The position numbers and the translations under genes were made by a program. The notes beneath the pieces were generated by a model. It did not search any database. It was not told the origin of the DNA and saw only the letters and a list, made by a program, of their open reading frames with translations. From Crossaster papposus (Eukaryota > Echinodermata > Asteroidea > Velatida > Solasteridae), in the NCBI GenBank assembly GCA_037893245.1, contig JBAIAA010000025.1, positions 186,001 to 250,000 of the forward strand: DNA of 64,000 nucleotides, read 5' to 3'. Below, one piece after another: positions 34,490-45,404 of this stretch. How positions within the stretch are numbered: position 1 is the first letter of the stretch; each line of letters begins with the position of its first letter.

Positions 34490-34585
34490 GGGCAAATCGG
34501 CCATGGGGCGACTTGATAAAATCCTCTGACCAGACAAACATTTTCTTCATCGTTTTTGTCCGATAAATCGCCCTAAAAATAAAAT
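34490..34585 (+). repeat. Dispersed repeat, partner of 11218-11310
   Basis: GGGGCAAATCGGCCATGGGG, GACCAGACAAACATTTTCTT and CGCCCTAAA match the copy at 11218 in order and orientation. Confidence 0.65.
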
Positions 34586-34804
34586 ATCAAAATTCCCACT
34601 CCAGTAGGTCTACATCAGCTGTACAAAAAGCCTACACGCTTAAAACTGCTAAAACACTTAAAGTGTTAAATTTAATGTTTGAAATCTCTACTTTTAAAGA
34701 GTAGTCATTGCACGCGCACTTATAATGTTGAATCAACACGTGTACTGTACCTTTGTATTTAACACCTGCTGTATGTAGACCTGGGTTCAAATAGCGTAAT
34801 TACT

Positions 34805-34898
34805 TTGTTAAGATATGCGCTTTTCTATGGGAGCGAAGTCGGGACGCCAGACGAAGTAGAGACTTGCTATCACATATGAAAGCGCGCATGCATAACAA
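34805..34898. repeat. Short hairpin repeat, copy 2
   Basis: TTGTTAAGATATGCGCTTTT faces AAAGCGCGCATGCATAACAA around GCGAAGTCGGGACGCCAGAC. See copy 1 at 34133. Confidence 0.65.
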
Positions 34899-36510
34899 AA
34901 CGTGGAAGCAAAAACTTGAAAGATTTATCAAAGAATATTTTGTTATGTATAACATTGTTGGGTGCAATCGGCCGATCGTGACAGTACGCGCCGATTGCGC
35001 TGCCACTGTCTGTTGAACACATTTTCTATTAGGCCGTGTTACGTGACAACAAAATATGCTCAGAAAACGAATTTCGTGGTACCAGTTTGATGTCCTGAAT
35101 CCGAAAATCAATGGCGTCGGAGGCAGGTAATGGAACATAACCTACTTTTTAGGGTCCAAAATCAGAATGTTGGGCGCAGTCTCTAAATCTGCGCTATCAA
35201 AACTGCATTTGCACAAGTATACAGTCAGCCTATTTCTCAGTTTTTACTTCCCTTTTGCAGAAAAAAAACCAATTACTAGTGCATTGGAACTAAATGGAAG
35301 AACTAAATAGAAGGCAATCGACTGGTGGTGGCACGATCGGCCAATTGAGGCATGATCAGCCAACAACGAATGCAGGGCGATCCGATTCGGGCCTACCTCC
35401 ATGATCACAGCAGCGCACGCGATGGACGGTTCGCGCAGATTAGCAGTTCGTGCAGATTAGCAGTTCGTGCAGATCAGCAGTTCGTGCCACGCAGAAAGAC
35501 TGAATTGCGCCAACACGAGTTCTAAATAGAAGTATTCTGTCCGAAATGTAAAAATTACAGTTGGCTTTCCTCAAAAACTTCATGTAACTTATTTTTGCAT
35601 TTAATATAGTCTGGTCTAATGGTCAAATTGACACTTCTTTCAACCCTATATAGTTGGTCATCTTCGTATGAAGCCTGTAAAAGAGGCTGGGTTATTTTAG
35701 TTTACCCAAAATCAATCACTTTTTGTCGGTGGATATTTATGCTGTACAGGGGATACTTTATTGGTAATTGTACTTCTTACAGGTGGTCGGTAGTAGCAAT
35801 AATATACAGCATGCCAAGACAATTCAGGACTATACTATACTGCCTACTGGCATACAACAATTGGAGTCTAGCTGTTTAGTCAGGCAGATTGGTGAAAAAG
35901 CATGGTAAAAATTATAAAAGCATGGAATTTGTCACACAATCAAATAATGTCTTTAGAATATAAATGTATATGGCAATCCTGGATTTGTCCCTTTTCAAAT
36001 CAGACATTTTCAAATATTTCAAAATGGCTACCATTGCATGTTATTCTACCTATATTTTTTCCTAAGGTCAAATATACGATGGCCCGAGAGCGGAGAGCCA
36101 AATATCTTTCTTATAACACACTCTGAATGTGTGCCAAAATTCATGATTTTATCAATTGAACAATTCTATCATAATGTTGCGTAGCAGTTAGAGTAAACTG
36201 ACCAGTACCACAGCTTATACAAAACATCACATGAATGACTCGCACGAATGAACATTTAGTTTATTTACAGCTACATAATTGTTCAGATGGGGTCGAGTCC
36301 TGTGTCATCCGGTAGAGGAAATTGGTGCTGTCGGTACGGTTAAATACTGCACTGAAGAGCTACTCTCTTTCAATATTCCAGATTGAAATTTTCATCTGAA
36401 GATCTATATGCTGTAATAAATAAATAAAAACAAAAAACTGTTATTTGTCAAGAAAGATATTTTAATCAGAAGAGAATTTATGAGTGCAGTTTTATTTGCC
36501 TGTAAAACAC
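34899..36510. other. Intergenic DNA with one short tandem repeat; no gene seen
   Basis: At 35435-35485 the 17-bp unit GCAGATTAGCAGTTCGT occurs three times in tandem, the last with one change. No coding signature elsewhere. Confidence 0.45.
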
Positions 36511-36683
36511 AGTGGCTATCGTTACGGCATTTGACGAGCTGATTACTATAGACAAATATTGACAATATTTGGATATCGTTCTTGGAATCAGACTGGTTGA
36601 TACTGGCCAGGTTCTAAGAGTGAAAGGTCCAGAGTAGTCATTGTCAGGGAATCAGATTGTCAACTGCGGTAACGATAGCCACT
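36511..36683. mobile_element. Short inverted-repeat element, 173 bp
   Basis: AGTGGCTATCGTTACGGCAT is mirrored by TGCGGTAACGATAGCCACT at the right end. The inverted repeats extend to about 24 bp through TTGAC/GTCAA. No coding capacity. Confidence 0.75.
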
Positions 36684-38609
36684 ACGTTGTTGCCTAAAAC
36701 GATTTCAAAATCAAAGAAAAACAAAAAAGGTTGCCTAAACGCGACAAATCTGGTTTTGTTAATATAATACTATACCTCTATTCCTTGTTATTGTTATTTA
36801 CACTTGTTAGTCTTTTTTCTTAACTCTCCAGGTACTAAGTTACTTCTTCACACACACAGATTTGGTTTCTGCACCGACAGAAGCTTGAATGATGATGCTC
36901 TCCATTAATTTGACGAGAAAATTGGACTTACGCAAGGTGCATGCGAAATGGGGGACCGCCATTTGTTTACTAATAGTGCGCCACCTATCAACACACTTTT
37001 GTATGGAAAGCCGCATCTTTTAGAAATCGATCGTAAATAATGGGATGGTGGACATAACTTTTTATAGTTTAAATTTATGTCTAAGATGCATCCTTTTCAC
37101 CAAAATGATTTCGAAATGTATATCGATCGGTGAAATGTAAGTGGGATGGGGGCTACTATTATTAGCCTAAATAAATTCATTGTCACTTTTCTTTTCTTTT
37201 TGTCCAATTGGCTGTCCATACCTTGACCGTTGCGACGTCATCGATTCAAGGACCAAAACGGGTCTTTCGAGGCCTAATTTCACCCCTTTGTTCTATTCCC
37301 TTGCTCCGACAAGGTGGATTTTTAAATTCGCAGGGGTTTAATTTATGTGTAAGGGAATTATCATTCTGTTCCTCGTCAGGTACCACCATTATATTTTACA
37401 TCTAGTTTACGACTCGGGAGGATTTATTGTAAAGGTAAGTGAAGTATTAACACAAATTATATGTCATACTCGACAGCACAGCATGTTCGACAATTACGAA
37501 GAGATTTCAAACAAATCGTTCATTAGGCCTACATTATACATAACCACCCATGCGTGAAATGCTGGTATCGTTTAATATGATTATTTTCCTTGTGGTTCGC
37601 TCATTTCTTCAGGTTTGTTTATATTTTTTCTTTTCCGAACTATTCTGCCGCAGCCACACAACCGGCACAGCTTTTCAAAATTACTTAAAAGTGTGTTCAC
37701 AATTCATCTAGATTGATCCTGTGTTGTCTGTATTTGACAGTTTTATAAAGTCTCTTTAAAAAAAATATAGACTACAAAAGGAAATCAGATGTGTTTGCTT
37801 TTGACAATTTTATTCAGGTGTCTATTGATTAAAATAAATTAATTGTGCTTTGAATTGAAACCACAATGGCTTACAATGAGTTACAATGTGTTTTCTATAT
37901 TTGTTATATTTATTCTCTATTTAATATATTTATTCATTACCTAATAAGTGCAATCCTTTTTCGTTTGGTGTAAAAACTTGAGGAAAAGAGGCAAACATTT
38001 GTATTTTAGGGCCATGGGCAATTGTATTGTATATTGTAGTTTAAGAACTATTTTTTTTAAAAGACTGAACTTTTGTTTTGCAAAAAATTGTACCGTTCGA
38101 ATAAGTTTCTGTATAACAATGCCCAATTGTGTAAAAAACAAACAAAGTTGGCACTAGAGAAGCTATTTTTGAGAAACTACAATGCTAAATTACATGTAAA
38201 AACATGATCAGGGCAAGGTCTTTTGTTCATTATACTGATATTGTATTTGTCTTTTATACAACTTCATTCTCGATACACAATACTGTAACGTAAACCGTTT
38301 CATGGGGTCGACACACACACACACAGGAAGGAAACTCAAGACAGGTATTCTCAGTTTTCGGTGATTCTCGGGCCGTTTATTAACAATACTTCTCTGGTCA
38401 AAACACTGATGAAGCTGCCCGTTACAACGCGGCACTGGAACTGGTCTAAACCGGTTAGGCGTATGCGCTAACCAGAACGACTAGGTAGCCTAAGCAGACC
38501 GGCAGGAGCGCCCTAGACGGTCCCACCGTGGGACCGCTCTGGTGCCCTCTTCCGGCCAACCAGCACAGATGTTAAAATACTGTCCAATTCCAAACAAGTC
38601 TGTGTGTGA
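36684..38609. other. Intergenic DNA, no gene seen
   Basis: AT-rich. A short CA run lies at 38312-38323. No coding signature. Confidence 0.4.
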
Positions 38610-39887
38610 CTAGCCTTGGTCAAGGCGTTCATCGTTACCCGTCCGTACGTACACAACGACCTCACGCGGCCACTATTATATGCAAATTAACTGAAGATAT
38701 ATGAACGCCTTGGATCAATGATTAAGTTGAGGTTTGGGGGGCGGTGCTCATTATGCGAATAGATTAAGCTGACCTTTATAGTCGTTTTCTTAGAAACTGC
38801 ATAATTCGAGCTAGCGGTGAAAGGTCATAGCTAGCTCGCAAGTGTTTACGAACACCGCCATCGTTGACATAATATTTTATCGGAGAAAGTTGAGTGATTT
38901 TTACGAAGGCTTGTAGATTTGTACTGTCTTGCTTGATTGGTGAGGGTCGCAGTTATTTTTGCTCGCTTTGCTGGGTATTTGCTTGAATGTTGAAAATGTT
39001 ATGGTCAAAACTAGTTGTGTTTAGCTGAGTGAGTTATCAACCGCGGCGACTGGAGAAGGCCGCGACTCTATTGAAACGTGTCGAACTCGGCCCTACATTA
39101 TATCGCACGCATCTAATCCAGCTAAAAAACTTGCCTCGGTAAAACGGGGAACTCTGATAATTAAATACCTTGTCGGCTGAATTTTGCCAAGAAATAATTA
39201 GAGGAGTCATTGAAGACATAAGACACTTGTCCCTGTTTAAATTACGATATTGCGATCATTTTGAAGGTTGGTTTTGCAGCCGTAAACATGCCCCCTCTCC
39301 GTTGGACCATGCTTGGACCAAACAACGTGGCGATAACGCACAGACCAGCATGCCTGGGTATAATGCCGATTATGCAGCCATAAGAAACTGACCAAACACG
39401 CTGAAAATTGCTGAGTACCTGGCCGTACGTGCGAGCTCCGAGCAAAATGGGGCTGCCTCAAAAATGACGGATTTCCCATAACCTGTCGGCAAATTCACAA
39501 AAACATCGTGATCACGAAGAAAGGATTCTAATGCCTTTCGCTGCTCGGGTCTAAAATCTTCGAGGGATAATATTTTCGCTGCAGAATTCAAACAACACGA
39601 TAGACGACGCTGAATATCTGCCATTTTGTCTTAAATGTCATGCTGCAAATAAGTAAACTGCATCAAATTTGATGACGTCGGGATTCAACTGCGTTGTGAT
39701 TGGACACTCCACATCTTAGCCCCGCCTATCTGTATTCGCATACGAGGTCATGCGCTAGAAATGTGGCGCAAAATATAGAAAAAAAACATAAGATTTCAAA
39801 AACCGTTGACCCAAGGCGAAAAAGTAGCCTCGGTTGATTTGCATAACGACAGACGGATAACGACGAACGCGCCTTGACCAAGGCTAG
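38610..39887. mobile_element. TIR element of 1,278 bp carrying a RecQ-like helicase exon
   Basis: CTAGCCTTGGTCAAGGCG at the left is mirrored by CGCCTTGACCAAGGCTAG at the right, with further matching inward (CGTT and CCGTC blocks), giving about 35 bp of terminal inverted repeat. TGTGTGA occurs directly outside both ends (38603-38609 and 39888-39894), a 7-bp target duplication, or 8 bp depending on how the end is drawn. The unit encloses a minus-strand exon with RecQ helicase motifs at 39370-39624, but no transposase is seen. It is either a deletion derivative of a larger element that encodes the helicase, or a small element that captured a host exon. Confidence 0.75.
39370..39624 (-). pseudogene. 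RecQ-type DNA helicase N-terminal fragment
   Basis: A Met-initiated frame of 84 codons begins at 39624. It has the RecQ motif 0 (FRPEQ, residues 24-28, with the conserved Gln) and, 17 residues on, the Walker A motif LPTGYGKS (45-52) followed by VIFEAAPF. RecQ helicases unwind DNA 3' to 5' with ATP. Here only the first part of the ATPase domain is present. After residue ~63 the sequence loses resemblance, and a possible splice donor (CCAG/GTACTC, exon end near 39419) lies there. No DEAH box, motif III, zinc-binding or HRDC region can be found further down on this strand within the element. The piece is therefore a first exon or a remnant, not a complete gene. Confidence 0.65.
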
Positions 39888-39894
39888 TGTGTGA

Positions 39895-42298
39895 CATGTC
39901 AATGCCCGAATATTGATGTCAAGTGAAAATCATATGCAATATGCAAACTATTGACATATTGACACATATACTCCATAGAGTATTTGTTTACAAAACCGAG
40001 CCCAATCTAATGTTTGTTTAACCCATGGATTCAATTACACTAATGGGCTTACCCCAATTGCAGTTACTTCACCACATCTATTGTTATGCCAAGAAAGCAT
40101 TGTGCCTTGAGAAGCTACAGTTACGTAATGCATTGAAGTTAAGTGGACCCCCTCTCTGGGTCGAACCTCAGAAACTGAGGTTAGAAAATGCATTAGATTA
40201 GGCTCGGTTCTATAATGAGGTTTTTAGTCTTTACTTTTATGCAAATGCCTGATCAAGTTTATTGACATTGTCAGAGGAGAAATCTTTGCAGAATAATTTT
40301 TTTCAAAAGGGAAGAAAATGCCTTTCTTCATTGCTGTCGAATGGTATACCCCCCCCCCCCTTGTATATTTTGTTCCTGCCACAATACAGGCGCGGCCATA
40401 AAAAATCGATTGGAGGTCAACTCGCCCCCGGCCAAATTTCTCCTCGCCACGAGTTGACGTGGGGGCGATTTGTCCAGGGGCGAGTTGTCCAGGGGGCGTG
40501 TACGTATACATTAAATGTAATTAATGTCACGAAAAGAATCATTGGGCTTCCCTAATTTAAAATGCATCTAATGGGTTTGCTCGTTTAAAACTCTTTAAAA
40601 AAATATCAAATTCAATATTTATTTACATACCAATGACATTTTCCTACTAGTGCGACTATCAGTTTTGATCGAAAAGGGACCTTGAAAATTGCCGTAAATG
40701 AAGAGTAAAGATGCCAGCGATCAACAGTGACGTTGCTCAAAATAAACCGAATTTCCTGGGACAAGATCGGCCCATACAACCTTTTGAGTTGTATGCTAAT
40801 ATAAATGAAGTGTCGTTGAGTTCTAAATGATTGAATGTACCGAGAAAACCTGACTCATTCCGGTTTATATACCTATATGCACAGTCATGCTATGACTGTA
40901 CATTACAATAGCCAAACGGTATGCGTCATAATGGCCCGTCTGTGCAGCGTTGAAGGCTGGTACTTGGTCTATTAAATCATTAAATAAAAAGACCCATGCC
41001 AAATTCATTAATTAGGCCTAATTTGCAAAGTGCACTGGAGATGTAGAACAAGGTGAAGCTTTACAATTTTCATGAAAGTACACTGTGTATTTTGCAACTT
41101 GCAAAACTTCGCCCTAATTAATGTACTATGTGCATGTATAAATGCAGATTTACAGTGCCACTATTTCGATCCCGGTCCGTACAACCTCAGTTTACAAATG
41201 TACAGTGAAGTCGGCATATTGTCCTTTCCCCTATCTCGATTTCGACGGCGTTAGGGCCGTGGTCGCCGCTTGCCCGCATTATACGTCGAATTCCCACATG
41301 TTGAGGCACCGCTAGCGTCATAGTAAAGAATCAACCATAAAATAAAATGTCACTGAGCACGCCTTACATCGTTTAAAATTGAACAACCCCTATTGTGACT
41401 GACTCATATCATCTTTATAGTCGATGATTGTGCAATCGCAATGGCATGGACCAATTTGGCGAGTAGCTACTGTACTGGCGAGATTTTAACGAAACTTTGT
41501 TAATATAGGCCAAGGATGATTCCATTTTTTTTTTAGATTGATCTGGATCCAGATTTGGAATCTTAATCACTTTGAATTATATTTTTTAGCGTTAGGATCT
41601 TGTTTTGTGGTTGGGCGACATTTGGAAATTGAGGGCGCTGTACTAGACAACCGGTAACGCCGAGGCGCGTTTTTTTGCGGCGGTTCTCGGAGGTCTGCGC
41701 TTTATCCGAGTGCCCAATTTTCTAGTTTCAGATATTTTATTTGGGTAACCGAGGACAAAGAATATGAGCTCGACGATCTTTTGTGTGAAAAATAAAAACT
41801 GAATCGACATACACCTACATGTTTAAATATATGTGGGGTTTAATAAAACAAAAAAAGTATTGCCAAAAAAGGGTGAATAACACACTTTATGTATAAAGTT
41901 CTATATATGACATCCCTCATCTCGCTATTTAAAACTTTCTGTTCAACTCAACAAAAATGCTAAATCATCCACAGGTAAAATTTGCATAATTGTGACGTAC
42001 GTTCGGGAACACCTCGACCAGCGCCAAACGGGCCGTGTGTGCATGCAGCATCATGTGCCACGCGTACAATCGATGCAAAATCATTCAGTCGATGGTCGAC
42101 TCAAGTTATTGTCAATATAATTGTTCTGAATTTTCTTATTCAAAACTGACCCAAAATATGGACGGATTTGAACTGCCAAAGTCCGGCTGACTAGGGAAAA
42201 GTGGATAGGCCCAACACCAAGCTCCACGGTATGCAGCGAACACTTCGAGCCGGAACTGACATGATCTGCTTCTGCCTCGTTTCGCTCCAGTTCGTACA
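39895..42298. other. Intergenic DNA with scattered repeats; no gene seen
   Basis: At 40144-40204 the block GGGTCGAACCTCAGAAACTG, continuing AGGTT, recurs at 44799-44852. At 40416-40500 units of the type GGGGCGAGTTGTCCAGG and their reverse complement alternate, reminiscent in style of the element at 12897-13600 but with a different unit. C12 lies at 40349-40360. The remainder is without signature. Confidence 0.45.
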
Positions 42299-42448
42299 TT
42301 ATGGCCGTGCACCCAATTCGCCTTCATTGACATCGTCACTTGAAATATCTTCTTCCGAAGTAGGACCTGATGATACTGAGGATATTTCGTCTGATTCTGT
42401 GAAATATGCGCTCCCCGGTCCCAAACTGTCATATAATTTACTCGCCAT
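42299..42448 (-). pseudogene. Possible Ser/Asp-rich N-terminal exon fragment (family uncertain)
   Basis: A 49-codon frame starts at ATG 42448 and reads as an acidic, Ser-rich leader (SVSSGPTSEEDISSDDV) ending GARP before a TAA. One base further the other frame continues with MYELERNEAEADH. Acidic/Ser-rich leaders followed by PY-x-(F/Y)E are found at the start of multicopy invertebrate proteins with a P2X7-like C-terminal domain, so a one-base deletion in such an exon is possible. The similarity is short and is my recollection of the pattern, not an alignment. Confidence 0.25.
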
Positions 42449-42727
42449 GTCTGAAAAAAATCTGCTGCGTTACGTGCATGGCACATGTATTTATATACGA
42501 GGATAGCATGCTGCACGCACGCTGTGAAGCTGCACCGTGCGGGTCTTATCTGGTGTCCAGACGTATGGTCAGGTACCAGACTATAATGTTGTTTCTTTTT
42601 GGGGTTGCTGAATGTTCGTCTGCATAGAACCTAACCCTCCGTCAAACCAAGGGGCTCACTCGTGAGGCAATTTTTTATACTTGTGTGTATAATTTTAAAA
42701 AATGCGCCAATTCCGCTGAATTTCTTT

Positions 42728-42950
42728 TGTAACTATCCTTGTACCCCATCAGTATAGGCTGTAAAAGCACACAGAGTTCGTTCACCCTTCAATCCAGCCC
42801 TCAGAAATAAAGAACAAATTGTATAACTTTGACATCTTCGGGCCAATTCCTCTTAAAAAAATGTCTAACTATTCTTGTACGCCACCCGTATAAGCTGTAA
42901 AAAGCATGTTTGAAACAGAGTTCGTTCATCCTTAAATCCAGCCCTGTGAA
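42728..42950 (+). repeat. Two-copy direct duplication, period about 140 bp
   Basis: The series AACTAT-CTTGTAC, CAC/ATC-GTATA-GCTGTAAAA, CAGAGTTCGTTCA and AATCCAGCCCT appears at 42731-42801 and again at 42867-42945. Confidence 0.75.
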
Positions 42951-42983
42951 CTTAGTTTTACACATGCCTTCCGCGTGAACCCC

Positions 42984-44782
42984 ATCCTGAGCCACGCTGA
43001 GCGCTTTAACGCGCTTCCTACTAGTAATAGCGCTCAAACCCCTGCGGGATTCGACCAGATCCGTGGTTATTAGCGCAAAAAATCATGCGCCCAATCAGAG
43101 CCTCCGTTACAAACAGACCAAGGCCATTTCCCAAACCCTGGCTTTGAATCCGTTCCGGCTACAGCCTATTGCTAAACTGTACGAACGAATTAAGCCAAAG
43201 GCATGCGAACCAACGCGCATTTCTATTGGTCTATTCGCTTGGACATCTGAGGTGTTCTCACAAATTAATGTTCATCCTCCCACGTAAATTTTTTAAATAA
43301 TCGGAAAAATTGTTAACATTAACGTACAGAACGTGAAATAAAGCTTTGCTATTATATATTATACAGAATAAGAAACATGAAAGACTGAAAAGCTACGTTA
43401 ACGCCAATAAAATTAAGAATAAAGATAGAAATTGTCCTTTTATACAGGGGTGGTCGTTCATATCATGTATTGGCCAACGTGAGTGACAATTCAAGAGCCC
43501 GTTAAACGCTTAGGGCTCAGGGGCCGTATTCACAAAACGACTTAAGTCCCCAAAAAATAATCACCCCGCTTAAATACCCGACTTAGACAAATCTGAATGA
43601 CTTAGCGGTATTCACAAAACATTTTTGCTAAGTACCCCACACTAATTTTCGAGTCTTAAATCTAAGTGTGGTCTGACTAGTCTTAACTCGTTTAAGCGGG
43701 GCGCTTAACTCAAGTAAGCGGGGCGCTTAGGTGTCATGGCGGCTTTTTGTTGTCCTTCGGTTTGTACATTTTGGGCACAAAATTTGATATTCTAGGGGCT
43801 ATGAGAAAATCTCGTCAGTATCAAATTATTGCAAAAGGAAGCCAAGTTGAAGTTAATGTGTGAGAGCTCTAGATTGTAGTTCGTTGACATTTTAACGATT
43901 TTTTTCGATCGATTTGTAATTTTTTTGGCGGGCGGAATGATTGCGATTGATGACATGTTACGTTAACGTTAACCAATGACATGCAATACACGTGACTGTC
44001 GACTATAAAACGCAAAGGAACTATCTTACCTTCCAGCATGTTTGAAAAAATGCGGATAAGTCACCATCACAATTTGTTTCACACTCGAGAGTAATTAAAA
44101 TGAACATTTCACTATTATTCTGTGTTAAAACATCTAAAACGTGCACGACGAACTCGTTTGACGCGCGCGTGACGCAGGCTATTTTAGTGCACTAACTTGG
44201 GCTTGAAAGGTGCGTCGCTAGTTGTGTGCATGATAAACCGCGCAGATAGATACAATTTTCGTTGCATAGGAACGTTTATGACGAAAATGTTTTGCGCATG
44301 AGCAACAGTGATTACTTTGAACACTTAAGTTAAGTTGAGCACTAAGATAAGTGGGGTGCTTAGCTCTTTTGTGAACACCAAAGTAAGCTTCCCATTTAAG
44401 TTAGCAGGGTGCTTAGATTTATGTCCGACTTAAGTATTCTCTTAAGTTTGAGTTTTGTGAATACGGCCCAGGATGGCATCCAATGTCTAAGCGAATGAAC
44501 CAATATAAATGCGCATTGGTTCGCATGCCTTTGGCTGTTTTTCGAACCCCAACTTTGTCTTCGTGTCTCAGGCTTCATTCATACAGTTTAGCAATAGACT
44601 GTAGCCGGAGACGGATCCAAAGCCAGGGTTTGGGAAATGGCCTTGGTCTGTTTGTAACGGAGGCTCTGATTGGGCGCTTGTTTTTTGCGCTAATAACCAC
44701 GTATCTGGCCGAATGGCCGCCGGGGTTTGAGCGCTATTATATATTAGTAGAAAGCGCGTTAAAGCGCTGCGTGGCTCAGGAT
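42984..44782. mobile_element. Mutator-like non-autonomous element with ~300-bp TIRs and 11-bp target duplication
   Basis: The left arm 42984-43247 begins ATCCTGAGCCACGC and is repeated in reverse complement at 44481-44782, which ends GCGTGGCTCAGGAT. Inside the arms, long blocks match (GCGCTTTAACGCGC, CAATCAGAGCCTCCGTTACA, AGACCAAGGCCATTTCCCAA, AAAGGCATGCGAACCAA). GCGTGAACCCC stands directly outside both ends (42973-42983 and 44783-44793), an exact 11-bp direct repeat. Terminal inverted repeats of hundreds of bases plus a 9-11 bp duplication are the hallmark of Mutator-like elements. No transposase is present. A 949-bp MITE (43521-44469) is inserted next to the right arm; without it the element would be about 850 bp. 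Confidence 0.85.
43521..44469. mobile_element. MITE with GGGCCGTATTCACAAAAC ends, 949 bp, nested
   Basis: The left end GGGCCGTATTCACAAAAC is mirrored by GTTTTGTGAATACGGCCC at the right. Subterminal copies of (A)AGCGGGGCGCTTA(A) and CTTAAGT-type words crowd both flanks. CAGG can be drawn as a target duplication, but the boundary is ambiguous by a base or two. The interior (43800-44330) is unique with no transposase. Confidence 0.85.
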
Positions 44783-44798
44783 GCGTGAACCCCTTCCC

Positions 44799-45010
44799 CG
44801 GGTCGAACCTCAGAAACTGAGGTTCCAGATAATGCATTTGATTGGGCTTAGTTGGACAAGATAAAGGCATAGAACCGGCATGGCGGTACATGCATAGCGC
44901 CACATTTCGTAATGCTTATTATTAACAATTGGTGCACCCAAGCTAAAGGCATTGAAACCGGTATGGATGTACATGTATAGCGCCACCCTTCATGATGTTT
45001 ATTAGTGCGT
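44799..45010 (+). repeat. Dispersed repeat followed by an ~84-bp tandem duplication
   Basis: 44799-44852 carries GGGTCGAACCTCAGAAACTG plus AGGTT, also present at 40158-40182. Then AAAGGCATAGAACCGGCATG with TACATGCATAGCGCCAC is followed about 84 bp later by AAAGGCATTGAAACCGGTAT with TACATGTATAGCGCCAC. Confidence 0.65.
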
Positions 45011-45120
45011 TCAGCCGTGATGCTCGACGTTATTGGCGGAATACGTTCGTACGCTTTCAACAAAAAATAGAATGATGGCGGTTTCATTGTACATTTACAC
45101 CACTTCTATTTGCCGTTAGA

Positions 45121-45404
45121 GAATCCAGTGGCTTAGATACGGGGGGGGGGGGGGGGGGGTTGGAGGGGGGGGGGGGGGGTTTGGAGGGGGGGGGGGGGGG
45201 GGGTTGAAGGGGGGGGGGGGGGGGGGGGGGTTGCACGGAAGCCGCTCGTTCCCCTGTCGAGGTTCGTGCCCCGCCCCCCGCATTGAAATTTGAAATTGCA
45301 CACAAACAATATAATATGTTGACATTCAATGCCCCCTTGAACAATTGGCGCACCCCAATGTGCCCTCGCCCCCTACACATTCAACCATAGTTTACGCCAC
45401 TATG
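45121..45404. mobile_element. CAGTGGC element with four poly(G) tracts
   Basis: It opens CCAGTGGCTTAGATACG and closes CATAGTTTACGCCACTATG, an imperfect inverted repeat. Between them lie G19 (45141-45159), G16 (45164-45179), G18 (45186-45203) and G22 (45209-45230), separated by TTGGA/TTTGGA/TTGAA, then GTTCGTGCCCCGCCCCCCGC. The poly-proline frames on the minus strand are produced by the G tracts and are not genes. Confidence 0.6.

Noticed and set aside
42136..42516. 126-codon minus-strand frame
   Set aside because: It overlaps frames on both strands and its composition does not look conserved; the more protein-like reading is the shorter frame at 42299-42448.
45084..45380. Proline-rich minus-strand open frames
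   Set aside because: They are produced by reading C runs opposite the poly(G) tracts; no conserved sequence outside the runs.
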